Assembly (NCBI GenBank): GCA_963785155.1
Contig: CAWAUB010000014.1
Location: 213,274 to 277,273, forward strand
Source: DASUSH01 sp963785155
Lineage (GTDB): Bacteria > Actinomycetota > Thermoleophilia > Solirubrobacterales > 70-9
DNA length: 64,000 nt
Direction of reading: 5' to 3'
The position numbers and the translations under genes are program-made. Positions within the stretch are counted from its first letter, which is position 1. Each line of letters opens with the position of its first letter. Below the pieces are notes generated by a model that had not been told where the DNA came from, made no database searches, and saw only the letters and a program-made list of their open reading frames with translations. Below are positions 1 to 9,476 of the stretch, in pieces.

Positions 1-1
1 G

Positions 2-1160
2 CGCATGGGCAGGCTGCCGCTGGACGAGTCCGCCGCCTACGCCATCGAGATCGGCCGTGGCCTCGCCGCCGCCCATGCCGCCCGAATGGTCCACCGCGAC
101 GTGAAGCCGCAGAACGTCCTGATCGACGCGGAGGGTCGCGCGAAGGTGACCGACTTCGGGATCGCCCGCGAGCTCGAGGCCGACGGCCTGACCGCGACCG
201 GCCGCGTGCTCGGCACGACGGACTACGTCTCCCCCGAGCAGGCGATGGGCCACAACGTCGACGCCCGCTCCGACATCTACTCGCTCGGCGTCGTCCTCTA
301 CGAGATGCTCACCGGCCAGCCCCCCTTCTCCGCGGAGACGCTCGTGGGCGTGGCGATGAAACACGTCAACGAGCAGATGCCGGACGTCCAGGTGCGCCGC
401 CCGCAGGTCTCCTCCGCCCTCGCAGCGGTCGTCGACAAGGCGACCTTCAAGGACCCGGCTCGCCGCTACTCGGACATGGCGCCGATGCTCGACGACCTCG
501 AATCGGCGCTCGAGGTCGAGGTCTCCCGCGCCGGTTCGTCCACCGGCGAGGCGACCAACGTGCTGCGCTCGGTGCCGGAGCGCAACCGGCGCATCTTCTC
601 CCCGCGGCGGCTGTCGGTCGCCGGAATCGCGATCGTCCTGATCGGCGCCGCGATCGCGCTCGGGATCGCGGCGCTGACCGGCGAGGAGGGGCCGACGCGC
701 GAGAAGAACAAGGAGACCGGCGCCGCACCGATCACGATCGTCAGCGCGGACGACTTCGACCCCGAGGGCGACGACGAGGAGCACTCGACCGAGGTCCGCT
801 TCGCGACCGACGGAAACACGACCGGGACGTCATGGACGACGGAGTCGTACTCCGCGGGACTGGAGGGAGCGCCGAAGACCGGCGTCGGCCTGACGCTCGA
901 CACCGGCGAGCCCGTCGAGGCCGCCGAGCTGAAGCTGATCACGCCCACGCCCGGCTGGAGCGGCGAGGTCTACGCCGCCTCCGAGGAGGCCGACGACCTG
1001 GCCGGCTGGGGCGAGCCCGTCGGGACGATCGACAGGCGCGGGCGAGGACGAAACGGCCGCCCTGGAGCTGACGGGCCCGGCCCAGTACTACCTGCTGTGG
1101 ATCACCGACCTCGGCTCGAACGAAGCGGTCGAGATCTCCGACGTCCGCCTGCTCGGCTGA
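2..1160 (+). CDS. Ser/Thr protein kinase, 5' truncated by window edge, frameshifted near 1034
   Basis: This is the C-terminal part of a eukaryote-type Ser/Thr kinase; the N-lobe lies before the window. HRDVKPQN (catalytic loop), DFG and SPEQ are visible, followed by a transmembrane segment at about codons 200-220 and an extracellular domain. That domain resembles the galactose-binding/discoidin-like sensor found in some actinobacterial kinases and MviN proteins (GVGLTLDTGEPVEAAELK). Near position 1034 the frame breaks: removing one base restores an in-frame tail reading AGEDETAALELTG and ending LLG at 1158-1160. Without this correction the reading frame runs on with low-complexity residues to 1246, overlapping the convergent dehydrogenase gene. 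The kinase identity is secure; the frameshift is probably an assembly error. Confidence 0.85.
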
Positions 1161-1242
1161 GGGCCGCGAACGTCCAGGAAGCTGCCTCGACGTTTATGCA
1201 GAGGCTATTTCGGGACGTTCATCGCACTACGCGGCGAGGGTC

Positions 1243-2400
1243 TTAGACCGGCGCTGACGCGTCGCTGCGCGGGTCGATCAGGATCTTGGCGTGGGTCTCG
1301 GGGTCGCCCAGCGCCGAGAAGGCCGCGTCGACGCCGTCGAGCCCGACCGTCCCGGTGATCAGGCGGCGCGGGTCGACCTTGCCGTCGGCGAGCATGTGGA
1401 GGGTGTCGCGGAACTCGAGCGGCGTGTAGCCGACGACGAACCGGAGGTCGATTTCCTTGTTGATCGCCATCGCCGGCGTGATCGTGTCGGGGCCGACGCA
1501 GACGCCCACGACGACGACGCGCGACATGAGCGGCGCGCCCTGAATGATGTGGTCGATCACGCCCGGCACGCCGACGCACTCGAAGATCACGGGGTGGTTG
1601 GGCATCGCGCCGAGCGCCTCGCCCAGCCGCCACGCGTGCCACCACCCAGGGACCCGCACGAGCTTCTCGGTGGTCCCCACCGCCAGCTCGAGCATCGCGG
1701 GGATGTCGGTCACGTGCTCGCCCTCATCCGTCGCCGTGTAGGGCTCCGTCTCCGCCGGATCGACGACGACGTCTGCCCCGCAGGCCGTGGCCAGTGCCCG
1801 GCGGCCCGGTGAGTAGTCGCTCGCGACGACCGTGCGAACGCCCCTGGCCTTGAGCATCAGGATCACTCCGAGGCCGACCGGTCCGCAGCCGATGACGATC
1901 GCGACGTCCTTCTTGCCGACGTCCCCGCGGCGGACCGCGTGCAATGCCACGGCGAGTGGCTCCGTCATGGCGGCAACGTCCGGGGGGAGGCCGTTCGGCA
2001 CAGGCATCATCAGGGACTCCTCGACGAGCACCTGCTCCGCGTACGCGCCCGGGGCGTGCACCGAGAGGCCGACCGTGTCGACGCCGCCACCCCCACGCAG
2101 GAGCGGCAGCGCGACCACCGGTGTCCCGGGCTTGATCCGCCCTCGGGTCTTCGGGCCGTGCTCGGCGACCTCGCCGCAGAACTCGTGGCCGAAGACGATC
2201 GACTCCGAAGAGCGCCCGAAGCGGTCGTAGCCCGCCCTGGCCGCCATGTCGGCCCACTCGTCGAGGCCGTGGCGCGCGTGGAGATCCGACCCGCAGATCC
2301 CGCAGCGCGTCACCTCGATCCGGACCTGTCCCTTCGATGGCATCGGCTCGGGACGATCCACGACGTCGAACTCGGCATGCGTACAGACGACGGCTCTCAT
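1243..2400 (-). CDS. Zinc-dependent alcohol dehydrogenase-like (MDR family) oxidoreductase
   Basis: A 385-residue medium-chain dehydrogenase. It has the catalytic zinc motif GICGSDLH near residue 37, GHEFCGEV near residue 72, and a Rossmann nucleotide-binding segment VIGCGPVGLG near residue 170. The structural-zinc cysteine cluster usual between the catalytic loop and the Rossmann fold is not seen; that stretch is glycine-rich instead. Substrate cannot be read from the sequence. Its start shares one base with the ddl stop, so it sits at the downstream end of the minus-strand cell-wall operon, although nothing links its function to that operon. Confidence 0.85.
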   Translation of the reverse strand: MRAVVCTHAEFDVVDRPEPMPSKGQVRIEVTRCGICGSDLHARHGLDEWADMAARAGYDRFGRSSESIVFGHEFCGEVAEHGPKTRGRIKPGTPVVALPLLRGGGGVDTVGLSVHAPGAYAEQVLVEESLMMPVPNGLPPDVAAMTEPLAVALHAVRRGDVGKKDVAIVIGCGPVGLGVILMLKARGVRTVVASDYSPGRRALATACGADVVVDPAETEPYTATDEGEHVTDIPAMLELAVGTTEKLVRVPGWWHAWRLGEALGAMPNHPVIFECVGVPGVIDHIIQGAPLMSRVVVVGVCVGPDTITPAMAINKEIDLRFVVGYTPLEFRDTLHMLADGKVDPRRLITGTVGLDGVDAAFSALGDPETHAKILIDPRSDASAPV

Positions 2401-3365
2401 CAGAAGCGATAGCTCCTTTCACGCTCGTGGCGTTCCACCGCGAGCTGCACCAGGCGGTCGCAGAGCTCCGGGTAGCTGACGCCGCTCGCTTCGAAGAGCT
2501 TCCCAAAGACGCTCGTCTTCGTGAAGCCGGGGATCGTGTTCAGCTCGTTCACCAGCACGTCGCCGCCCTCGGTGACGAAGAAGTCGCAGCGGGCAAGCCC
2601 CGTGTTTCCGATCGCCGTGAAGACCGCTGCCGCCAGCTCCCGCACGCGGGCGATCGCCTCGTCGCCGATCGGCGCGGGCACGGCGAGGTCCATCCCGCCG
2701 TCCGAGTACTTCGACTCGAAGTCGTACCACTCGCCGTGCGGGACGATCTCCCCCGGAAGCGAGGTCTCGGGCTCCTCGTTGCCGATCACCGAGCATTCGA
2801 CCTCCCGTCCCTCGGAGTGCTGCTCGACGATCACGCGCGGATCGTGCGCCGCGGCCTCTTCCACCGCGCGATCAAGGTCGCCGAGGTCGTCGACGCGGCT
2901 GATCCCGACCGATGAGCCGAGTCGGGAGGGCTTTACCCAGAGCGGCAGGCCGAGCTGCTCGGCGGACTCCCGCCAGCCATCGACCCCGGCCTGACAGAAG
3001 CCCACCTGCGGAAACCCGCCCTCCGCGAGGAGCCGCTTGCAGACGAGCTTGTCCATAGCGACGGCGGCGGAGAGCACGTTGGGGCCGGCGTAGGCCACGT
3101 CGAGGACCTCGAGCATGCCCTGCACCGTCCCGTCCTCGCCGAACGGTCCGTGCAGGACCGGAAAGGCGACGTCGCAACCGAGCAGTCCACCGGCCGGCTC
3201 GAGCGTGACCGGATCGCCGTCGGCGCGCCAGGCACCCTCGCGGTCGATCAGGACGCGGACGACCTCGTGCCCGGCGGACTCGAGCCCCTCCGCGACCGAG
3301 GCGCCCGACTCGAGCGAGATCTCGTGCTCGGAGGAGCGCCCGCCGTAGAGGACGGCAACCCTCAT
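2400..3365 (-). CDS. ddl: D-alanine--D-alanine ligase
   Basis: An ATP-grasp ligase of 321 residues that joins two D-alanines for peptidoglycan precursor synthesis in the cytoplasm. Visible family marks are GGRSSEHEISLESG at the N-terminus, LHGPFGEDG, KPSRLGSSVGISRV (ATP/Mg loop), YDFESKY (the Tyr associated with D-Ala rather than D-lactate use) and VNELNTIPGFT near the C-terminus. It overlaps the end of the PASTA kinase gene by 4 bp, so it is translationally coupled to the pknB-pbpA-rodA operon. A second Ddl domain occurs in the window at 37-38 kb inside a fusion protein. Confidence 0.93.
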   Translation of the reverse strand: MRVAVLYGGRSSEHEISLESGASVAEGLESAGHEVVRVLIDREGAWRADGDPVTLEPAGGLLGCDVAFPVLHGPFGEDGTVQGMLEVLDVAYAGPNVLSAAVAMDKLVCKRLLAEGGFPQVGFCQAGVDGWRESAEQLGLPLWVKPSRLGSSVGISRVDDLGDLDRAVEEAAAHDPRVIVEQHSEGREVECSVIGNEEPETSLPGEIVPHGEWYDFESKYSDGGMDLAVPAPIGDEAIARVRELAAAVFTAIGNTGLARCDFFVTEGGDVLVNELNTIPGFTKTSVFGKLFEASGVSYPELCDRLVQLAVERHERERSYRF

Positions 3366-5209
3366 GGGACCGTGGTCGTCCCGGTCGTCGTCGTCTCCGC
3401 GGGCTCGACGAAGACGCCGACGTAGATCGTCACGTCCTCGCCGGGCGGCAGGCGGGTGCCCGCGCCGGGGACCTGGTCGAGCACCTCGTCGTCCTCGGAC
3501 TCGACCTCGGTCTCGCGCTCGACGATCCGCACGTCGAGGCCAAGACCGCTCAGCCGACCGGCGGCCGCGTCACGACTCTGGCCCACGACGTTCGGCACCG
3601 TCACGTCGCCGGGACCCTCGGAGACGACGATCGTCACCCGGTCGCCCTCCTCGACCTCGCTGCCGGCACCGGGGCTCTGTCGGATGACGGTCCCCTCCGG
3701 CGAGTCGGATTCCTCGCTCTCGCGGTTGGCGAGAAGTCCCGCCGCATCGATCGTGTTCTCGGCATCCGCCGCGGCGAAGCCGAGAACGTCGGGGACGGTC
3801 ACCAGCTTCGGGCCGCTCGAGACCTTCAGCGTCACGGTCGAGCCGACCTTTGCCGTCACCCCTGGGCTGGGCGAGCTCGAGATCACACGCCCCCGGTCAA
3901 CCGAAGTGGACGCTCGGTCCTGCGTGCGCACCCGGAAGTTCGCCCGCTCGAGCTCGTTGATCGCCTCCGCCGTGGTCTGGCCGACGACGTCCGGCACCTC
4001 GGAGTCGCCGAGAGCCGCGGCGATGTCGATCGTCACGGTCGATCCCTTGTCGGCCTCCTCGCCGGCCAGCGGATCCTGGTTGATCACGGTGCCTCGCGGC
4101 GGCGGGTTGTTGAACTCGTCGATGTTGATCTCGTTGATCTCCACCTCGAACTCCGCGGCCTCAAGGAGGTCCGCTGCCTTTTCGACGTCCTCGCCCGTGA
4201 CTGCGGGCACCTTCACCTGCTCCTTGCGGGTGAGCGCGAAGATCAGCAGCCCGATCAGCGCGGCCGCCAGCAGGCCGACGATGATCCACCGCCGCCGGCG
4301 CTTGCGGCGCGCCTCCGCCTCCGCCGCGGCCGCTGCGTCCGGGTCGGCGACGGCGGCGAAGAGGGCGGTGTCCGAAAGGCCGGCTCCGGTCGGATCGGCC
4401 TCGGCGGCGTCGAGAGCCTGCGAGAACTCTTCGGCCGAGGTGAAACGGTTGACGGGGTCCTTGGCAAGGGCGCGCAGGACGACCGCGTCGAGCGCCCGCG
4501 GCACGGCCGGGTTGAGCGCGCTCGGCGCCGCCGGCTGCTCGGAGACCTGCTTGAGCGCGACCGCCACGGCGCTGTCGCCCTCGAACGGGACCCGGCCGGT
4601 GAGCATCTCGTAGAGGACGACGCCGGTCGAGTAGAGGTCAGACGCTGGGGTGACGTCGAGCCCCTGCGCCTGCTCGGGCGAGAGGTACTGCGCGGTGCCC
4701 ATCACCGATCCGGTCTGCGTGATCTCCGAGGCGCCTGCGCGGGCGATGCCGAAGTCGAGGACGCGGACGCGGCCGGCCGGGTCGACGATCACGTTCTGCG
4801 GCTTGACGTCGCGGTGGACGATCCCGTGCTCGTGGGCGAACCGCTCGGCGGCGAGGATCTGGCGCGTGATCTCGATCGCCTGGGCCACGTTCAGGCCGCG
4901 GTCGATCAGCTCCTTCAGCGAGGAGCCCTCCACGTACTCCATCGCGATGTAGTAGGTGCCGTCCACCTCGCCGCGGTCGAAGACGCCGACGACGTTCGGA
5001 TGCTGGAGGCCGGCGGCGTTCGCGGCCTCGCGGCGGAAGCGCTCGACGAACTGCGCGTCCTGGGCGAAGCGGTCGTGCAGGACCTTGAGCGCGATCGGCC
5101 GGTCGAGCTCGACGTCGGTCGCGAGCCAGACGTCAGCCATCCCGCCCGAGCCAAGCCTGCGCTCGAGCCGGTACCGGCCATCGACCGTATTTCCCTCAGC
5201 GAGCCTCAA
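3362..5209 (-). CDS. pknB: PknB-type Ser/Thr kinase with four PASTA domains
   Basis: A membrane kinase that senses muropeptide or lipid II and phosphorylates cell-wall and division proteins. The 615-residue protein has a glycine loop GSGGMADV (20-27), catalytic Lys42, HRDVKPQN (Asp134), DFG, then a basic juxtamembrane stretch and one membrane segment (WIIVGLLAAALIGLLIFAL). Four PASTA repeats follow, each opening with a VPxV(T/V)G-like motif. I place the start at TTG 5209: it overlaps the pbpA stop as TTGA and leaves only a short leader before the kinase fold; an upstream start at 5269 would lie deep inside pbpA and add unrelated residues. Partners next door are pbpA, rodA, PP2C and FHA proteins. 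Confidence 0.93.
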   Translation of the reverse strand: MRLAEGNTVDGRYRLERRLGSGGMADVWLATDVELDRPIALKVLHDRFAQDAQFVERFRREAANAAGLQHPNVVGVFDRGEVDGTYYIAMEYVEGSSLKELIDRGLNVAQAIEITRQILAAERFAHEHGIVHRDVKPQNVIVDPAGRVRVLDFGIARAGASEITQTGSVMGTAQYLSPEQAQGLDVTPASDLYSTGVVLYEMLTGRVPFEGDSAVAVALKQVSEQPAAPSALNPAVPRALDAVVLRALAKDPVNRFTSAEEFSQALDAAEADPTGAGLSDTALFAAVADPDAAAAAEAEARRKRRRRWIIVGLLAAALIGLLIFALTRKEQVKVPAVTGEDVEKAADLLEAAEFEVEINEINIDEFNNPPPRGTVINQDPLAGEEADKGSTVTIDIAAALGDSEVPDVVGQTTAEAINELERANFRVRTQDRASTSVDRGRVISSSPSPGVTAKVGSTVTLKVSSGPKLVTVPDVLGFAAADAENTIDAAGLLANRESEESDSPEGTVIRQSPGAGSEVEEGDRVTIVVSEGPGDVTVPNVVGQSRDAAAGRLSGLGLDVRIVERETEVESEDDEVLDQVPGAGTRLPPGEDVTIYVGVFVEPAETTTTGTTTVP

Positions 5210-6663
5210 TCGAGCAGCACCCCCATCACGTCCGTCGCGATCGGGCCCGCCGTATCGCCACCGAAGCAACCGGTGCAGCGCTCGACGGTCGCGGCAACGG
5301 CGATCTGCGGGTCGTCGGCCGGCGCAAAGCCGATGAACTGTGCCTGGTTCAGGCTCGTCTCGACATCGATCTCCGCGGTTCCCGTCTTGCCGGCCAGGGT
5401 CGAGCCGGTGACCGACAGCCCGGACGCCGTTCCCTCCTCCGCCACGTTGGTCATCATCTCCGCCACCTCGGCGGCTGTCTCCTCGCTCATCACCTCGCTG
5501 AACTCGGTCGGGTCGAGCTCCTCGCTCGTACGCCCGTCCGGGTCGGTCACCTCCTGCTGGAAGGTGGGCTCCATCAGGGTCCCCTCGTTGGCGACCGTCG
5601 CTGCGACCATCGCCATCTGCAGCTCGGTCGCGAGGATCTGGCCCTCCTCCCCTCCCTGCCCGATCGCGACGCGGCCGACGTCGAAGCCCTCCTCGACGAG
5701 CTGGCCGTTGGAGTTGTAGACGCCGCTCGCCGCCATCTGATCGGGCGGGAAGTCGAGGGGCGGCTTCTGGAAGAACCCGAAGCGCTTCATGTACTCCACC
5801 ATCGTCGCCGGGCCGAGTTGCTCGCCGACCTGCGCCCAGTAGGTATTGACCGAGTTGGTCAGCGCCGTAGTCATGTCGATCGTCCCGAAGTCCTGGCCGC
5901 CGGAGTTCGCGAGCGGAACGCCGGAGACGTCGATGCCCGAGTTCGCGTTCAGCGTCGTCGACTGATCGAACTCGCCCGAGTCGAGAGCGGCGGTCGCGGT
6001 GACGACCTTCATCGTCGAGCCGGGCGGGTACGTCGACTGGGTCGGCCTGTTGAAGAGCGGGGTGCTCTCGTCGGCGTTCAGTTCCTTGAACTGGTCTGGC
6101 ACGGTGTTCGGGTCGTAGCCGGGAGTGCTCACCATCGCCCGGACCGCACCGGTGTCGGGTTCGATCGCGACCAGGGCGCCACCCGTGCCCGGAACGGTGA
6201 TCGCGGCCTCGAGCCCGTCCTGAGCGACCTGCTGCGCCTCGGCATCGAGCGTCAGCGTCACGTTCGAGCCCTCCTCGGTCTCCCCCTGTAGCTCGTCGAG
6301 GAGGTTCGCGAACTCGTTCGACTCCCCGGTCAGGGTGTCGTTCTCGGAGCGCTCGATCTCCGAGTTCCCGAGCTCGATGAACGAATAGCCGACCGGGTGG
6401 CCGAAGAGCGCGCCCTGGGGGTAGCGACGGGTGAAGATCTGCTGCTGGCCCTGCCCCTGGGGAATGCTCTCGGCGACGACCGTGCCGTCGACGGTGGTGA
6501 TCGTCCCCCGCTTGATCCCCTGCGCCTCGATCAGCGCGCGCCGGTTCTCCGGCTTCTCCTTGAGCTCATCCGCCTTGAAAACGGCCCAATACGAGGTGAA
6601 GCCGACCAGGGCGGCGAAGAGGGCCAGCACGAGGACGTAGAGGCGCATGATCGGGGCGTTCAT
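5206..6663 (-). CDS. pbpA: Class B penicillin-binding protein (PbpA-like transpeptidase)
   Basis: A 485-residue peptidoglycan transpeptidase anchored by one N-terminal membrane segment (residues 8-28). All three penicillin-binding motifs are present: STMK with catalytic Ser216, SVN at 271-273, and KTGTAE starting at Lys426. Size and lack of PASTA domains fit the PbpA/PBP2 partner of RodA rather than a FtsI with PASTA. The start overlaps the rodA stop by 4 bp and the stop overlaps the pknB start, consistent with a single translationally coupled unit controlling wall elongation. Confidence 0.93.
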   Translation of the reverse strand: MNAPIMRLYVLVLALFAALVGFTSYWAVFKADELKEKPENRRALIEAQGIKRGTITTVDGTVVAESIPQGQGQQQIFTRRYPQGALFGHPVGYSFIELGNSEIERSENDTLTGESNEFANLLDELQGETEEGSNVTLTLDAEAQQVAQDGLEAAITVPGTGGALVAIEPDTGAVRAMVSTPGYDPNTVPDQFKELNADESTPLFNRPTQSTYPPGSTMKVVTATAALDSGEFDQSTTLNANSGIDVSGVPLANSGGQDFGTIDMTTALTNSVNTYWAQVGEQLGPATMVEYMKRFGFFQKPPLDFPPDQMAASGVYNSNGQLVEEGFDVGRVAIGQGGEEGQILATELQMAMVAATVANEGTLMEPTFQQEVTDPDGRTSEELDPTEFSEVMSEETAAEVAEMMTNVAEEGTASGLSVTGSTLAGKTGTAEIDVETSLNQAQFIGFAPADDPQIAVAATVERCTGCFGGDTAGPIATDVMGVLLD

Positions 6664-8052
6664 CCGTAGCTCCCCTCCGGGAAGGTGCCGGTGACGCCGC
6701 CGCCTTCCGATCGCGGCTTGCGGGCGTCGTTCGACACGATCAGGATCAGCGCGATCAGGATCATGTTCGCGACGACCGAGCTACCGCCCGCGCTGATGAA
6801 CGGGAGCGTCACGCCGGTCAGCGGGATCACGCGGACAACGCCGCCGATGATCACGAAGGCCTGGAGGGCGAGGACGGCGGTGAGACCCGTGGCGAGCAGC
6901 TTCGAGAAGCCGTCCTGAACCGTCAGCGCGGCCTTGAAGCCGCGCGCGGCGATCAGCGCGAAGATGAGCACGATCCCGCAGGCGCCGAACAGGCCCAGTT
7001 CCGATGTGATCACGGCGTAGATGAAGTCGGTGTGCGGAGCGGGCAGGATCGAGCCGCAGTCAGGGAACGGCTGCTCGCAGTTCGGTGCGAACGGTCCGGG
7101 CAGCTTCAGCAGGGACTGGCCCAGGCCCTCGCCGAACAGCCCTCCCTCCGCCTGGGCGAACAACGACTGCGTGATCTGACCTGCCCCGTCGGGTGCGTTT
7201 CGGGCGAACGGGTCTAACCAGATGTCGACGCGGTCGGAGACCTGGCCGGCCGCCGGCAGCGGCCCGGCGCCCGTCGTGATCGCCCAGGCGCCGATGGCGA
7301 ACATGAGTAGGCCGATGACGACGAACGAGAGCCGGTTGGTCGCGACGTAGAGGACGGCCAGGAAGGCGCCGAAGATCATCAGCGAGCTGCCGAGGTCGCG
7401 GATGAAGATGAGCATGAACATCGCCGCGCCCCAGACGACCAGGAGCGGGCCGAAGTGCTTGAGCGGCGGCAGGGTCACTCCGAGGATCCGGCGGGCGCCG
7501 ATGATCAGCACCTCGCGCTTCTCGCGCAGGTAGCTGGCGAGGAAGATGACGATGCAGATCTTCGCCAGTTCGGCGGGCTGGAAGTTGAGCGGGCCCAGGT
7601 CGATCGCGAGGAACGCGCCGTTCACCTGCGAGCCGATCCCCGGCAGGCGCGGCATCAGCAGGAGCACGATCCCGGCCAGGGCGATCAGGTAGCGATACCG
7701 CTCCAGGACGCTGAGGTCGCGGAGGAACACGATCGTCGCGCCGAACACGACCGCGCCCAGGACCATCTGCGACGCCTGCTCGAGCGCGAGCGACTCGTCG
7801 ATCCGGTAGAGGATCACGAGCCCGACCGCGGCGAGCAGGGCGACGAGCGGGAAGAGGTAGGGGTCGGCGATAGGGCAGACGCCAGCGGATCAGCAGGTGG
7901 ATGCCGACACAGACCGCGAGGAAATAGCCCCCGTAGGTGAGGGTGACGTTGCCGACGTCGAGGTTGTCGACGAGCAGGACTGAGGTGAAGCCTGCCGTGA
8001 CCAGCAGGGCTACTGGGATCAGCGCGAGGAGTTCGCGATTGCGGGCGCTCAA
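6660..8052 (-). CDS. rodA: FtsW/RodA/SpoVE family lipid II polymerase, one frameshift near 7872
   Basis: A polytopic SEDS glycosyltransferase that polymerises lipid II with its cognate PBP. The N-terminus (MSARNRELLALIPVAL) is read in one frame from 8052, and from about 7870 to the stop at 6660 the protein continues in another frame. Deleting one base around 7871-7876 joins ...RWRLP to IADPYLFPLVALLA... and gives a normal-length protein of about 463 residues. Later SEDS marks include FIRDLGSSLMIFG, the long extracellular loop with GLGQSL, PHTDFIYAVI and PFISAGGSSVVANM. Since a cell-wall polymerase embedded in an intact operon is unlikely to be a pseudogene, a sequencing indel is the simplest reading. 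Confidence 0.88.
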
Positions 8053-9377
8053 GGTTGCTTCGATTGAGACTCGGAGCCGCCAGGCTGCGGGTCCTGTCGG
8101 CGCGACCCCGCAGATGTCTCCTCGCCCTTCGGGCTGCGGGGATCATCTGCAGGGTCCCCCGCGCCGCCACCCGCAGGTGTGACCGCTTCTTCTGCGGCCG
8201 TGTCTTCGAGATCTGTGATCAGGGACTCGGCGTCGTCGCGGCCGCGTAGTTCGTGGTTGGTTACCTCGTCCTGGCGGTCTTCCGGGAGGGAAGATGCCTG
8301 GGTCGGGCTCGAGTAGACCTCCGAGTAGAGCTCGATGTCCAGCGGCAGGTCGTAGGGCAGGCCGCGGAAGAGGGCTATCCGGCCGCCCTCGTCGGTGCCC
8401 AGGAAGTAGACCTGGCGGGCGCCCCAGATCGCGCCGGCGACCACAGCGGCGAGGATCACCAGCGCGAGCAGGGTCTTGGCGATCCGGGCCGGCCAGCGTC
8501 TGCGCGGCGGACGCTGAGATGCCGCGGTCGTCCGGCCTCGCGCGGAGACCGCGGCGGCCTCGCGCTCCCGGCTGACCCCCTCGCGGACGGCCTCGGCCGT
8601 CAGCCCCTGCTCCTCTGCGGAGGGCCCGACAAGCGTGGCCCCCTCCTTCGCCTCGGGGGCGCCGGCGTCCTCGAGCCGGAATGCGACTGCGGTGATGTTG
8701 TCGCGGCCGCCGGCCTCGTTGGCATGCCGGATCAGGTTCTTCACGGCCGTGTGCAGATCCGGAGCGGAGGCGAGCAGGCCCTCAATCCGGTCGTCGGGCA
8801 GCATCGTGGTCAGTCCGTCCGAGCAGAGCAGGAAGACGTCGCGCGGGCGGACGGGGTAGGTCATCGTGTCCACCTCGACGGTGGGCTCCGGCCCCAGGGC
8901 GCGCGTGATGATCGAGCGCTGGGGGTGCTCGGCGGCCTGCTGTTCCGTCAGCCGGCCCTGACGACGAAGCTCCTCGACCAGGGAGTGGTCGCTGGTCAGG
9001 CGGCGCAGCTCGCCGTCACGCCAGAGGTAGGCGCGGCTATCGCCGACGTGGGCGATCGAGATCTCGTCGCCGGAGATCTGGACCGCGGTGAGCGTCGTCC
9101 CCATCCCCGATCGCGAGGAATCCTCCCCGGCGAGCTCGTGGATCCGGGCGTTGGCCTCCTCGGCGACTCGGCGCAGGTAGGCCTCCGGCGGCTCGTCGGC
9201 CTGGTTCCCGGGCTCGAACGCATCGGTCGCGACCTGGGAGGCGACCTCGCCGGCCTGCGCGCCGCCCATGCCGTCGGCGACGACGAAGACGGGCGCACGG
9301 GCGAAGTAGGAGTCCTCGTTGGCACTCCGCTGGCGACCCGTGTCGCTCTCTGCGTAGTGCTCCGCTACGCGCAGCAT
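8049..9377 (-). CDS. pstP: PP2C-family Ser/Thr phosphatase (PstP-like)
   Basis: A 442-residue metal-dependent phosphatase that reverses phosphorylation by the neighbouring kinases. The catalytic domain covers about residues 1-240 with ANEDSYF, VVADGMGG, IAHVGDSRAYLW, LLCSDGLT and GGRDNITAV, all metal-binding PP2C motifs. A membrane segment (LLALVILAAVVAGAIWGA) near residue 310 is followed by an extracytoplasmic tail rich in Gly, Asp and Ser. The gene overlaps rodA by 4 bp. The start codon lies at the edge of an 18-nt inverted repeat (9376-9393), which might influence initiation. Confidence 0.92.
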   Translation of the reverse strand: MLRVAEHYAESDTGRQRSANEDSYFARAPVFVVADGMGGAQAGEVASQVATDAFEPGNQADEPPEAYLRRVAEEANARIHELAGEDSSRSGMGTTLTAVQISGDEISIAHVGDSRAYLWRDGELRRLTSDHSLVEELRRQGRLTEQQAAEHPQRSIITRALGPEPTVEVDTMTYPVRPRDVFLLCSDGLTTMLPDDRIEGLLASAPDLHTAVKNLIRHANEAGGRDNITAVAFRLEDAGAPEAKEGATLVGPSAEEQGLTAEAVREGVSREREAAAVSARGRTTAASQRPPRRRWPARIAKTLLALVILAAVVAGAIWGARQVYFLGTDEGGRIALFRGLPYDLPLDIELYSEVYSSPTQASSLPEDRQDEVTNHELRGRDDAESLITDLEDTAAEEAVTPAGGGAGDPADDPRSPKGEETSAGSRRQDPQPGGSESQSKQP

Positions 9378-9393
9378 CTCATGCAGATGAGAT
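9376..9393 (-). promoter_or_regulatory. Inverted repeat overlapping the phosphatase start codon
   Basis: ATCTCAT and ATGAGAT are separated by four bases, and the downstream arm contains the AT of the ATG start of the PP2C gene. If it folds in the mRNA, the seven-pair stem would partly hide the start codon. No strong Shine-Dalgarno sequence precedes it. A regulatory role is only inferred. Confidence 0.3.
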
Positions 9394-9476
9394 CAAGCCG
9401 AACCGGACGCGAAGCGGAGGATTCGGCGTTAGTCATTCCGGGATTATCCGGGAAAGGGAAAAAACCGGCACTGCCA

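Noticed and set aside
1168..1220. GAACGTCC/GGACGTTC inverted repeat between the first kinase and the dehydrogenase
   Set aside because: The loop is 37 bases and there is no U-run, so it is too weak to call a terminator.
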